A program made the translations under genes and the position numbers. The notes under the pieces are model-generated. The model saw only the letters and a list, made by a program, of their open reading frames with translations. It was not told the DNA's origin and searched no databases. Positions 23,526 to 34,653 of a stretch of 64,000 nucleotides of DNA are shown here, piece by piece. The DNA comes from Melitaea cinxia (taxonomy: Eukaryota > Arthropoda > Insecta > Lepidoptera > Nymphalidae): NCBI RefSeq assembly GCF_905220565.1, contig NC_059396.1, positions 19,031,206 to 19,095,205 of the forward strand. Direction: 5' to 3'. The stretch's first letter is position 1; every line of letters starts with the position of its first letter.

Positions 23526-24782
23526 ATACGTCACTAAGGGTATTTTTTTACGTTTTTCGTTTACCGTTCGAGGAATCAATAATTTGAATTTGTATACTCT
23601 TATCCTTTCTAAGAATATGAATTCAAATTGACAATTTATTCTAAATGGCTTAACATAACTTACGTTTAGCAATTTCAAAAAAATCTGTATATATAAATAA
23701 ATTAATGTTTTCTTGTATGTTCTTTATATAATCGTATAAACTATGTATTTGATCATGTCATGATCTTCAGAAAACTGTTGTGCATGAGCCCACAAAGGTT
23801 TCTGAGTTGGTACGACCAAAATAATAATAATAATAAAAATGTAGCAAGGCGCGCAGGGTAGGATTTAATATATTTAAAATTCCTATTTTCCGAGAATGTA
23901 ACATATTAATAAATTACATAGTATTTCAACTATAATTCATAAAAAAAAAACACCATCATTGTACTCAGCGTAATATACAAGTAACAACTGACAAACACAT
24001 CAATTATCTTTTAACATTAGCTTATTTTCTTAAAGAGTGCCTTTTGTCAACGGCTACAAAAATGTTCATACCCATACAAAAGTCATTCTTATATAGATTA
24101 TATAATACCTTATCGCTGTAAGCAACCGATACAGTAGTTCAATTTCATAACATACTTTGTAATAAATTTAATGTGACAAAGTTGCAAACATCGCAGTTCA
24201 TGTAACCATGTCGCAGTTATTTAATCAGGCAAATCTTTGAATCATGGTGGAATTTAATTAGATCGGTAGTATGACATGGTATCAGGTTTTACTCCGAATG
24301 AAAGCAAATGAAGGCGAAAGCAAGGTCGTCGACTGTAGTGAGATAAACATGTTGGTGACAGAAATAACAATGTTTCTTTAAATGTTCTAACCGTTTGTCA
24401 ATGTAATCTATACATAGCTTAAATACCATCAATATTATTCGTTTTTATTTCAAGTTTTTCTTAAAACAGCCAGTAATAAAAAAACAACTTCTATTAAACA
24501 TTGACTGCCACGAGTAATAATGAGAATTTTTTTTTTATTTTATTCCAATTTCTTTGAAGTTACCAACTCTCGTAGATTTTTTTATTATTATTCTAAGCCC
24601 GGATTACATTGCAACACATTATTTATTACACATTTTCCGCTTAAAATTACATGTTACAATATAAATGTAAAAGAGCACCTATTTATAAATGTCAAAAGTT
24701 TTGTTCCATTTATTTACTTATTACTCATAAGTAATTCCTAGTATTACTTTTACTATAATCTCGTCGATATTCTGTGTCGCAG

Positions 24783-24895
24783 GTAAACCCTGGTTGTGCA
24801 ATGTGACCGGTACTGGGCATTTCCTAGAACGGCGAGGTCGCGAGCTGACGCGTGCCGGTTCACTGTGGCGTTTCGTGAATAGTAAAAATTTGTGA
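24783..24895 (+). other. exon-like GC island, unit B
   Basis: Counterpart of 21016-21128 with a single A/G difference at a CpG site. The minus strand is also open here over 64 codons (24915-24721), but the same single difference puts a stop in that frame in unit A, so the plus frame is the one preserved in both copies. Confidence 0.25.
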
Positions 24896-25179
24896 CTTTT
24901 GTCTGTGCCAAACACGTAGCCTTACAATCAAATAAGCAAGATCATTGTTATTTAATTATGGTATTTTGCGCAATAATGAAATAACTATATATTTTTTTAA
25001 TTCTCCTCAATGACAACTACAGAATTGCCCAGTCCAAACTTCAATATCTTGGAAGGTGATGGTTGGACTCCAGTAGCACAGGGGCAGCGGTGTTGCGTTG
25101 GGTATCGGATGGTTAAGGCATGTAGATAAGGATGTTTGATCTCTCATAACAACTGAAAAGTACCCAATCGTATGCGTAA

Positions 25180-25433
25180 TCTATACTAATATTATAAAGC
25201 TGAAGAGTTTGTTTGTTTGTTTTTTTGTTTGTTTGTTTGAACGCGCTAATCTCAGGAACTACTGGTCCGATTTGAAAATTTCTTTTATAGGCTATATATC
25301 ATCACGCTAAGACTACTAGGAACGGAGCACCAATGAAGAATGTTTTAAAATCGAGGTTTTTTTCCCTTTGAGAGCTTCCCCAGAGAGCCCAAAGAAACTG
25401 TTCCACGTGGACGAAGTCGCAGGCCGAAGCTAG
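25180..25433 (+). mobile_element. Helitron-like non-autonomous element, unit B
   Basis: Counterpart of 21415-21670, starting TCTATACTAATATTATAAAG, which is nearer the family consensus. Shared position in both units shows that it inserted before the block duplicated. Confidence 0.7.
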
Positions 25434-26745
25434 TACACAATATTAGGTATAAACTGTGTTTTGTATGCACTCGATTAGTTTAAAATTTCCTAATGATGAT
25501 AAATATCACCATACAGATTCTGGATATCCGGACACGGGTCCACAATGACAATGGGACATCCGGCGTAACCCGTGCTCTCGCCTCTCACAAATTGACCGCG
25601 AATTAAGGGCCCGCCACCCTACAGCTCTCATCCGGGTTAGTGATGGGAATTTAATTTGAAACTATCGGTAAAAGGGCTTAAAAAATCGGTATCCTTGATC
25701 TTAATGTTATCGATAAAAAATCAATTAAGTCCTTACTTATAGTTATTGATATTTCTGTAACTAAAAATTTAGAATTATGTTTTTATGTCCTTAAAGTCTC
25801 TTCTACCTCGAGCAACTTAAGTAATTATAACATTATTATATATCAGCCATATGTATTATACAAACCATTTAAAACATTCGACATTCTAACAACTACATAC
25901 TCCTTCAAACATTTAAAATAACTTGGATACATCGTAAAACGTTTATAATATCTTAAAGTATATAATAAAAATCGTCAACGTTAAAAATTTATCGCTCGAT
26001 CGTTAAGACAAAATCAAAATGTGTGAACATTTCCTTATATCAGAGAAAGTATAACAAAGTGAAATGTAACAAAATCCTTATCCGCAAGCTTTAACGGGAT
26101 TTGTCGAACATATTTCAAAACTGACAGGAAGTACCGCTTATATAACAGGAAATGTATTATATAGATACTAATAAAGTTGTGATTATTATTCTTTGAGCAC
26201 TTTCTTTATTAGAAGTACTTTCACTAGTGTGTCACAGTGACTTTTTAGAAGAAAAAATTTTTAAGTTAACTTATTTTAGGCAACCTAATGCATGTTTCAT
26301 TTATACCGTATTTTTTTTTTTTTAAGTAAATTTACGACATAATCGGGATGAAAATTGAACCTAAAACTTTGAAGCGGTAAATTAAGGTATTTAAATTATT
26401 ATGATCCAAGTAATCTAGTTTACAAGCTAGAGCCTGAATGCTAAACTACATAAACAAAATTTAAAATGGAATTACTTATTAATTTCATCGTTTTTAAAAA
26501 AAGAAAAATCTTTCACGACCAATTCTTTCTCTCTCTCTCCTCGTCGCGATAAAAAATTATCGATCGAAAATATCGACGTAACATGACTATCTGCATTGAA
26601 GTTAATAGAACTGCAGTACAAAGGACTTCCGGTAGTTGCCGCAAACGCGCGCATGCGCTGCCAGAGGTTATCTCGACTGGACGACAACGGCGACCGTGAA
26701 ACGTAATTACGCTCATTGTATAATTAATGTATAATTACGTTCATT

Positions 26746-26950
26746 TGACGACGCATTAGCGCTATGGTCACAGCGCTGTATTGTATCTGTTGCGCTAGCG
26801 ATTGCGGGTTCGATCCCGCACACGGCAGACATTTGTATTGACCTCACAGATGTTTGCCGTGGTCTGTGCGTTTGTGCTTGTATATTGTGCGTGTTTCCGA
26901 AACCCCGGAACAACAAACACAGGAGTTAATCCTAGTGTAATAATAATTAG
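26746..26950 (+). mobile_element. tRNA-derived SINE (GCGGGTTCGATCCCGC family)
   Basis: Head ACGCATTAGCGCTATGGTCAC with a B-box-like GCGGGTTCGATCCCGCAC, then GTTTGCCGTGGTC, GTTTCCGAAACCCCGG and GTTAATCCTAGTGTAATAAT. Relatives: 38747-38900 (+), 32126-32455 (-), 39500-39650 (-) and 54240-54407 (-). The clover-leaf context is not that of a working tRNA gene because the body continues into SINE sequence. Confidence 0.8.
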
Positions 26951-27759
26951 TAATTATAATTATTATTTGGCGAGTTAATTAATTATATGTCTGTATGGTT
27001 TGTCATAAATTCGTAAAATTAAAATTATAAAAGTCGTTTTAAAATGAACAAAGTTTAATTTCTGTGTTTGTTTTATTAAAGGTGTTACTTATTACCTTTC
27101 GGATTGAGTATTGAAGTTTTAATAAAGGTTTACAAACGTTATGAGTTATTTTTTTCAGTTTTAAGTTGAGTTTGTTTTGGAAGTGAAACTTGTTAAGGCG
27201 CATGAGGGTAAAATTTTGAAGGATGAAACGGCAACGATTTGATGAAACGGCAACGTTTTGATGAAACGGCAACGTTTTTGTCGATGGCGCTGGAACGGAA
27301 ATCTAAAGCTTTAGATTTGTATTAACATAAACGAAACTTAAAAATTAGTTTGCCAAATTTCACTTCTGACGTGTGTACTTTGTACGGACGCACTTTTTTA
27401 AATTCTATTTTGTACTTTCTGCTTTTTATATTTCTTTTTATTTATCTTTTAAAATATAAATAAAATTAATAACACGAGACACATTTTTAAAATATTTATT
27501 ACACAATAAATTAATAACAATAGTTGTATTATAATAAACTATAGTTAGATCCGGACGCGGCGTATATTTCTAAGAACAAGTACACATGCGCGTGATAACA
27601 TATCTCATTCTCAGCCCTGTTACGAAATGCATATTAATACATTTATTGTTTCTATACCAGAAGTAATAAAAAAACAAACAAATCAATACTAAAATATTTT
27701 CTGTTTAACATTTACAACAAATTACAGGGATCGAAGTAAACAGTACCAAAAAAAAGTAA
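26951..27759. other. AT-rich DNA, nothing recognised apart from a minisatellite
   Basis: Apart from the minisatellite at 27222-27279 no repeat or gene is seen. Confidence 0.6.
27222..27279. repeat. 19-bp minisatellite, three copies
   Basis: GATGAAACGGCAACGATTT, or the same word ending GTTTT, occurs three times in tandem. Confidence 0.9.
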
Positions 27760-28023
27760 CTGAGGTAGGGCACAGCAGGAATTTCCTGCTTAAAATATGC
27801 AGCCCGACTGGGGTAGTACCTCGACCTTACAGAAGACCACAGCTAAATAATACTGTTTTCAAGCAGTATTGCGTTCCTGTTGGTGAGTAAGGTGACCAGA
27901 GCTCCTGGGGGGGATTGGGGATTGGATCGGCAACGCGCTTTCGATGCTTCTGGTATTGTAGACGTCTATAAGCTACGGTAATCTCTTACCATCAGGTGAG
28001 CCGTACGCTTGTTTGCCGACCTA
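27760..28023 (-). mobile_element. GTCGGCAAACAAGCG interspersed repeat, minus copy
   Basis: Starts CTGAGGTAGGGCACAGCAGG and ends GTACGCTTGTTTGCCGACC. It is a complete reverse-orientation copy of the 5740-6006 element. Confidence 0.8.
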
Positions 28024-28917
28024 TTGATATAAAAAAAATATACAGTTCAACAAAAAGAGCAATTTTATATGTCCTAACTTAAATACAATAATTTAGAAAA
28101 TTCTAACCATATGCCAGTTATTAGGCAATGCACACACAACTTAATAATGACAGAAAATTGCATATTTTGCAAAGAAATCTTGAATTATAAACCCTATACT
28201 TCCTAAAATAAATCAACTTTAGCTCGGAGTTCACAAAAGGACTTGGTCACAATTTATTAATGAATATTACTTTAATTAACTTATTACTTGCTTATCAATT
28301 ATAATAATAGTTGTTTAATACAATAAATAAACGATAAAGTGGGCCGCCATACGCACATGACATCACGTATCACACGTGACGCAACTCTGACGCATTACAG
28401 TTACTTATTTTTAACACTATTGTTACGGCCTATTGTTATTAATGGCTTCTACGAATGCCAATATTTTATTAAAAATATATCTTCAGTTCGATCACCTGTA
28501 ACTGTGTATTTTATCTTTACAGATTTTAGACTTGAATAACGTTTAAAGTTACCTGCAAAGAACCTTAGGATGAGAAAACCCCCTTTTGCATAAATGGCAG
28601 CATATCTGTAGAACGCATTTACAACACAATCTGCTACGATATTTTGCGTTTAATACCTATTTGTAGTGTATAATAAAATAGATATTTGATAATATTTGTA
28701 TGCACTTAGTGTCAAATTTTCATTTCTCGTAGCCAAAAGCACAGATAGACAACATGGCTAATTTCATTTTTCAGGGTTATATCAGAAATGTCTGGAGTTT
28801 TAGAATGGCGATTGCGATAAGCGGTATACGTAAACTTGGTAATGGCGATCGTGCAAGTTTAAACATCACTTAATTAATAGTATCTGTGTTTTATATTTAA
28901 ACTCTTTTACTAGCAAT
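28024..28917. other. AT-rich DNA, nothing recognised
   Basis: No splice-bounded frame or repeat assigned. Confidence 0.55.
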
Positions 28918-29020
28918 CCGCAACCCGAAGTGGAGCAGCGTGGTGGGTTAAGCTTTATTCCTTCTCCTACTACTTTCTCCATGAAAGAGGTCTAAGCCCA
29001 GCACGGAATGTTACAGGCTA
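28918..29020 (+). mobile_element. SINE/LINE tail (CCCAGCAGTGGGATATTACAG type)
   Basis: GGAGCAGCGTGGTGGGTTAAGC, then CTTCTCCTAC, AAAGAGGTCTAAGCCCAGCA and TTACAGGCTAAAT. The same 3' segment is found at 44033-44105 (+) and, reversed, at 32126-32235. Confidence 0.65.
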
Positions 29021-29089
29021 AATTACCACAAAACCAAAATTAAAAAAAAAAGCTGTACAAAGTCACCCATTGCGTCTGCGGCGTCGTCG

Positions 29090-29115
29090 AAATATCCCGA
29101 TATTTCGGGATATTT
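29090..29115. repeat. 11-bp inverted repeat
   Basis: AAATATCCCGA and TCGGGATATTT flank a 4-nt loop. About 20 bp downstream an ATG (29138) is followed after four codons (MKIV) by a consensus donor GTAAGT at 29150. A start exon is conceivable, but the evidence is thin. Confidence 0.6.
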
Positions 29116-29295
29116 TGGCCACTTCGAGAGTTTCAAAATGAAAATCGTGGTAAGTCCGAGAATCACACTTTTGATTACAAAACAAGTACAAAAATTTATC
29201 CGATTCTGCTTCTAACAATTAACGTTTTAAATCTTCACCATACATTTAACATTTCATACGTTATGGTTAACGAAAGTAACCGACATAACCCACAG

Positions 29296-29472
29296 ACTTA
29301 GCAAGTTGCAGTGGCAGTGGGCTGGTCATCTGTGTCGTAGGACCGATGGCCGTTGGAGCAGACGGGTCAGGACGGATGAGGATTGCGGAAAACCGGGATG
29401 TCTGGCGTGAACTTGGGGAGGCCTATGTCCAGCAGTGGACTGCAATAGGCTGAACTGACTGACTGACTGACG
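29296..29472 (+). mobile_element. RTE-type LINE 3' fragment with internal deletion
   Basis: Encodes WQWAGHLCRRTDGRWSRR in frame, then jumps by a deletion of roughly 95 bp, relative to the 15.8-kb copy, to the part encoding MRIAENRDVW in another frame. It ends at GGCTGAACTGACTGACTGAC, a tetranucleotide tail typical of RTE insertion. Confidence 0.85.
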
Positions 29473-30372
29473 CTATGGTTATGTTCTTCGAGTTTATGTG
29501 CGTATTGGGAAATCGAATTGGCAATTTAATTTTAATTAAAATTCTATCATAAAACTAGTGAGTGTCCAGTGTCCAGTGAACTAAATTTATGTTAATCAAT
29601 TAACTAAAAACAAGTTTCATCGGTCGTATATAATGTTTATCTTCCATGTAAGCTCCAGATAGCATTTGCCAGTAAAGCATAAAACAAGATCTTTTCGATT
29701 TCAACTACTAAACTGCAAAGCTTTATATACCCGGGTTACGAATAGTATATCTGACAGGGGAAAAGGAATTTAATGAGGAAAAAGATAAAAACTCACAAAA
29801 TGTTATCTATTGGATACAATTTGTCATTATATAATATACGTCACAATAACTTTTTCAGCAAGCGATTAAACGGCTTCAACACTTACGTATCCGTAATTTA
29901 AATCATTCATAAAATCAAAACTGGCAAACATCAATTTATCACCCACATATATTAGGAACAGTCCTAATTTTACTTTAATTGGAAAGTTCCAATTGTTTAT
30001 CTCTTTTTTACAGCGTATTGATATAAAACTAATTGTAGTAAATATTATTTTAAAATACAGCACATTTCAATAACATCTTTGAACACAAAATAATTTCACC
30101 TCAGCTAAAACAAATCTTTACAATGCTCAATAGACCCCATAGCCGTCACAGGTATTACATATTCAATGGTGTATCGATGTTTAATAAGGCAATAAGGCAG
30201 CTGCCACATCCGTGAGCTGATGTATTCCGCGCATGTACACGGTAAGCCTTTGAAGGATGTTCGAAAGCAGTGTGAAGGACTTCTAATATACTTGTTTTAA
30301 ATATCGAATGTATATTGAAAATTTTAACAAATATTGAATTTTTCTGTTTAAATTGGTTTATAAGTGATCGAT
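29473..30372. other. AT-rich DNA, nothing recognised
   Basis: Several short AT-driven frames; no family, splice or repeat support. Confidence 0.55.
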
Positions 30373-30740
30373 AGGTTTTGTTGCGCAAATTGTACAGGCC
30401 CTGCTTTCTGCTCCGCGGGTCGCGAGATCGATTCCCGCCTGAGTCTGGGTTTTAATATTTGAATTTATATATCTATAAGTGTATTATTTCTATGCACATT
30501 TATCAAAAATAGGTTTTGTTGCGCAAATTGTACAGGCCCTGCTTTTTGCTCCGCGGGTCGCAAGATCGATTCCCGCCTGAGTCTGGGTTTTAATATTTGA
30601 ATTTATATATCTATAAGTGTATTATTTCTATGCACATTTATCAAAATAATATTTAACTATAACAGTGAGCTGTTACCTATAACACAAGCATTAAGTTGCT
30701 TACTTTAGGAACAGACGACTGTGTGTGTCGATACTTTTGC
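30373..30740 (+). mobile_element. tRNA-headed SINE with duplicated head
   Basis: The 138-bp head and centre (CAGGCCCTGCTTTCTGCTCC, a B-box-like GATCGATTCCCGCC, TGAGTCTGGGTTTTAATATT) occurs twice in tandem (30373-30510 and 30511-30648) with only two differences. It is followed by the family tail GAGCTGTTACCTATAACACA, GCTTACTTTAGGAACAGACG and GTGTGTGTCG. Confidence 0.8.
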
Positions 30741-30777
30741 TTTGTAATGATAATTTAACCATCATTATTAATGAATC

Positions 30778-31010
30778 GCCGACCGATGGTGGGATAACCA
30801 TCCAGCTGCTGGCTTTAAAATACACAGGCCGAAGACAGGCAGCAGCGTCTTCGGTGCGACAAAGCCAGCCCTGCGGTCACCAACCCGCCCAGCGTGGTGA
30901 CTATGAGCAAAACACATGAGTTCACGCCATTTTTGGCTTGAACTTGTAGAGGCCTATGTCCAACAGTGGAGTGTTATAGACTGAAATGATGATGATGAAA
31001 TGATAATGAT
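30778..31010 (+). mobile_element. SINE with RTE-type 3' tail, near full length
   Basis: From GCCGACCGATGGTGGGATAA through the self-complementary GCAGCAGCGTCTTCGGTGCG to GAGGCCTATGTCCAACAGTG and an ATGATGATG tail. This and 60813-61030 define the left end of the family. No tRNA head is evident. Confidence 0.8.
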
Positions 31011-32125
31011 AATTAATAAATCGGTAGAACAGCGTAGCTCTTAATTAAAACTTTACCTAAAAATCTAATAAATTTACAAATATTTTGGATCAGTTTAGTT
31101 CGATAAACTCAAAAGATAAACTAAAATTAACAACTACATTTAGTAGAAGTTATTAAGATGACAATTACAAAAGAACAACTGTCACGACTCGCATAACTAA
31201 ATCACTGAACGGACCTTCCTTCTAATTTGTCTTTAACTCATTTATTTATTTTATTTATTTATGTATTTATTTATTCATTTATTTTCTTACATCTAATATC
31301 TCATAAAAGATACGAGTGACACTTTTATATACTGTTTTTAAAGTTATCTAAAGAACGATAAATCAACGTTAAAAATTTCTACTTTTTACAGCGACTTCCC
31401 TTGTGAGTACGAGGGAAGTCGCTGTAAAAAGTATGTAACGCCTCTCCATTTGATTAAACACACACGCGAACACAATTGTATCATTAAACATGTCCTATGT
31501 AATTTCTCTGGTACGTCACGTGTGAGAGCGGAAGGTACGTCACTTCCGTACGTTACTGAAGAACGTTTCACACGAACCATGCAAAGAAATTGCTACCTTA
31601 TATCTTTATATGATAAGATATAGAATAGTATATCAGTTGTTAGCATTCATAAAGAAATGTGCGTGAAGTTATGATGATCTATTATGAGGCTGGTATTGTC
31701 GATTTTTTTCATGCCGTTACGTAAAAACATGTAGTATAATATGAATTTGGATGTAAAAGATACATTTACTATCTTGAATTAATTTGAAACTCTTAAGGAG
31801 ATTTAAACAATCTGTCACGCTGCGGTAAGTTAATAGACAATTCTAGTGCAGTTAAAAAAAAATTATACAAACAAATAATTTCTTGACTACACAGAGGTCA
31901 CAAGATATACCAAGGCAAATTTAGGAGATTGAAAAAACTAAATGTTTTTTATTTATAATCATCCAAAGTTTCTAACCAAAAAAAAAAACAATTTAAACTT
32001 AACAGATTAATCTTTAAATTACCGCGACTAACTTTACAACGGTTAAGATTAACACACAGCTATATATAACACACTTAAATACATAAACAACAAAAACTCA
32101 AAGACAATTCAACACAGCAAAAGAC
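31011..32125. other. AT-rich DNA with one hairpin
   Basis: Apart from the inverted repeat at 31381-31432, no gene or repeat is assigned. CGTCACGTGTGAGAG and CGTCACTTCCGTACG at 31515-31555 are GC-richer but not recognised. Confidence 0.5.
31381..31432. repeat. perfect 21-bp inverted repeat
   Basis: Arms 31381-31401 and 31412-31432 (ACTTTTTACAGCGACTTCCC and its complement) with a 10-nt loop. They overlap the start of a minus-strand open frame that has no protein signature. Confidence 0.9.
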
Positions 32126-32455
32126 GCTTCGCTTCAGCCTATAATATCCCACTGCTGGGCATAGATCTCTTTCCCCGTGTAGGAGAAAGATCAGAGCTTA
32201 ATCCACCACGTTGCTCCAATGCGGGTTGGCGGATATATTCCCTACTATGAGTAAAGATCGCTATCAGGCGTACATGATAACAATTGGGACCGACGGCTTA
32301 ACGTGCTCTCCGAGACTGCACAAACACCCAGACCACGGCAAACACCTGTATGGCCAATACAAATGTTTGTCGTGTGCGAGGATTGAACCCGCACCTGCCA
32401 GCGCAAAAGGTACAATCCATGGCTGTGACCGTCGCGCCAACGCGGCGTCAAAAAG
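32126..32455 (-). mobile_element. composite tRNA-derived SINE, minus copy
   Basis: Read on the minus strand: tRNA-like head (GACGCCGCGTTGGCGCGACG), B-box-like GCGGGTTCAATCCTCGCAC, then TTTGCCGTGGTCTGGGTGTT, GCACGTTAAGCCGTCGGTCC and a tail CCCAGCAGTGGGATATTATA as at 28918 and 44033. Both overlapping open frames of about 118 codons lie inside it and are repeat-derived. Confidence 0.8.
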
Positions 32456-32483
32456 ACACCAAATAAAATTCACAACAACACTA

Positions 32484-33100
32484 TTTAACCGACTTCCAAA
32501 AAAGGAGGAGGTTCTCAATTCGACTGTATTTTTTTTTATGTATGTTACATCAGAACTTTTGATCGGGTAGACCGATTTCGACAAATTTTGTTTTAATCGA
32601 AAGGTGGTGTGTGCCAATTGGTCCCATTTAAATTTATTTGAGATCTAACAACTACTTTTCGAGCTATATCTAATAATGTGTTTTTACTTGACGCTTTTTT
32701 CGTCGACCTACGTTGTATTATACCACATAACTTTCTACTGGATGTACCGATTTGGATAATTCTTTTTTTGTTGGAAAGGGGATATCCCTAGTTTGGTACC
32801 GTGATAAGGAAACCAGGATCTAATGATGGGATCCCAGAGAAATCGAGGGAAACTCTCGAAAATCCGTAATAACTTTTTACTGGGTGTACCGATTTTGATA
32901 ATTTTTAATTTAATCGAAAGCTGATGTTTATCATGTGGTCACATATATATAAATTTTATCGAGATCTGATAACTACTTTTTGAGTAATCTTTGATAACGC
33001 GTAATTGCTTGACTATTTTTACGTCGATCTACGTTATATTACTTGTCGATGTAATTGAAGTCGGTTTTTTTTTCGTTTGCGAGCAAACACAATTATTTGC
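32484..33100 (+). mobile_element. composite CCGACTTC/GAAGTCGG-bounded repeat, three modules
   Basis: Left end TTAACCGACTTCC, right end GAAGTCGG then T-run and GCGAGCAAACACAATTATTT. Inside, a related module starts three times: near 32552 (CTTTTGATCGGGTAGACCG), 32728 (CTTTCTACTGGATGTACCG) and 32874 (CTTTTTACTGGGTGTACCG). This is the longest copy in the window; others keep one or two modules. Confidence 0.85.
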
Positions 33101-33391
33101 AGACGCAAACACTTCTAAGAAAGATCCCAGACAATCAAGAATGGCACTAAAACTTTTGAAGCTATTGGGTATAGGATTCAAAATGCTTCGACATGAAGAT
33201 GTTAGTGTAAAACGAGAGTCATTAAAGTAATGAGTAAGAACAATGCATTATCTCAGTGATCTCTCGGGTGCAGATGTCACAGTGGCCGTGGGAACTCAAT
33301 GCGAGGTGACCAAAGATCGGATGATTATATTGAAAAAAATCCAATGAAACTACTTTGATATATTACGAAATTTTCAAAAAATCTTTTATGT

Positions 33392-33414
33392 TTTACTACT
33401 ATGTAACATAGTAG

Positions 33415-33418
<4 letters not shown>
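33392..33418. repeat. 13-bp inverted repeat
   Basis: TTTACTACTATGT and ACATAGTAGTAAA around a single base, abutting the TA microsatellite. Confidence 0.85.

Positions 33419-33453
<35 letters not shown>
33419..33453. repeat. (TA)n microsatellite
   Basis: About 17 TA dinucleotides without interruption. Confidence 0.95.
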
Positions 33454-33456
<3 letters not shown>

Positions 33457-33508
33457 GGAATCTGATACTTATTTAAACATGTCCAGTACATTAACGAATG
33501 TATAATCA

Positions 33509-33722
33509 TAAAAAAACGAGTGTGCTTTAGAATACACGACTGAACTACAAATCGTAACTGGCTATGAGAGGAAGAGAGAAAGGAATTGTGTGCTCGCACC
33601 TCTCTCTCTTACTCCGTTCGTCACGCCCGATCACACTTTTCGTAACGCTCTCATCACGCATTCACCAGCTTACTCCCCAATTCATGCGAGCGTAAGGAAG
33701 TTTTACATCAAAAACTCATAAT
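33509..33722 (+). mobile_element. GTGTGCTTTAGA...GGAAGTTTTAC repeat
   Basis: Begins AAAAAACGAGTGTGCTTTAG, has TCTCTCTCTTACTCCGTTCG and CACTTTTCGTAACGCTCTC, and ends AGGAAGTTTTACATCAAAA. A shorter copy lies at 50049-50205. I recall this as a common lepidopteran repeat but cannot name it. Confidence 0.65.
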
Positions 33723-33822
33723 ATTGTAGATTGGAATGTCATCGAATAAATATATGATTAATAACTAAGGCTTTTGTATAATTATAATATATAGGCACTT
33801 GTACGTTCCTTCTCCCTTTTTT

Positions 33823-34047
33823 TAGCCGACTTCCCAAAAAGGAGGAAATTCTCAATTCGACTGTACTTTACTGAATACTCTACTTAATTGACTGTTTTTT
33901 TTTATATATGTATATCAGAACTTTTTACTGGGTGGATAGATTTTGATAACGCGTATTTATTTGCCAATTTTTTCGTCTATCTACGTTGTATTACTTGTCG
34001 ATGTAATTGAGTCGGTTTTTTTTTTTGTTTGCGAGCAAATACATTTA
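33823..34047 (+). mobile_element. CCGACTTC/GAAGTCGG-bounded repeat
   Basis: Left end TTAGCCGACTTCCC, right end GATGTAATTGAGTCGG, T-run, GTTTGCGAGCAAATAC. Single-module copy with both ends. Confidence 0.75.
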
Positions 34048-34194
34048 TATTTAATTCTTTCATCTTCACTTTAATACTTACCATTACTATTAATCCTTTC
34101 GTTGACAAAGTTTATTGCCTAGAGTCTAGCTAAGAGACCTAGGGTCTAGCCATTAAACTAAGAACAGCTTTAAAACAGGTGGTTCGACTGAAAG

Positions 34195-34568
34195 CAGTAG
34201 CTATAAACAAGGATTAACTGCGCTTATTACTTGTGACAGTATAAAAACTAATATCCCATCTTAATATTTAAATTGTTGTCAATCTACACCACATATGCTT
34301 TATAGACGATTTTATTAATCCTCGTAATGTAATAATTAATATGCAATAAAGTACTTATATGATTAAAAATAAATAACTTAACAGTAGCTATAAACAAGGA
34401 TTAACTGCGCTTATTACTTGTGACAGTATAAAAACTAATATCCCATCTTAATATTTAAATTGTTGTCAATCTACACCACATATGCTTTATAGACGATTTT
34501 ATTAATCCTCGTAATGTAATAATTAATATGCAATAAAGTACTTATATGATTAAAAATAAATAACTTAT
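34195..34568. repeat. exact 187-bp tandem duplication
   Basis: 34195-34381 and 34382-34568 are identical by eye (CAGTAGCTATAAACAAGG to AAATAAATAACTTA). No known repeat end coincides with the boundaries. Confidence 0.95.
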
Positions 34569-34653
34569 AATTTATTATGATTTTAACACTATTAATGAAA
34601 AGCGTCTTATTAACATCGTCTTATATACCTACTGGCGTAGAAATGAGTGCAAG

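Larger units (their letters stand above)
22821..26556. repeat. 3.8-kb tandem block, unit B
   Basis: Second copy of 18988-22812. Its left edge directly follows unit A and its right edge (TCGTCGCGATAAAAAA) is the same word that ends unit A, after which the sequences diverge. The 70-codon minus-strand frames in the two units (19694-19906 and 23466-23678) differ at seven residues, so they do not look constrained. Confidence 0.95.

Noticed and set aside
19694..23678. Matching 70-codon minus-strand frames in both duplicated blocks (19694-19906, 23466-23678)
   Set aside because: The two differ at seven residues and seem to carry mainly replacement changes; part overlaps a repeat fragment. No sign of constraint.
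32211..32617. Overlapping 117-119 codon frames on opposite strands
   Set aside because: They lie in a composite SINE and the start of the next repeat. Open frames on both strands here come from the GC-rich SINE body.
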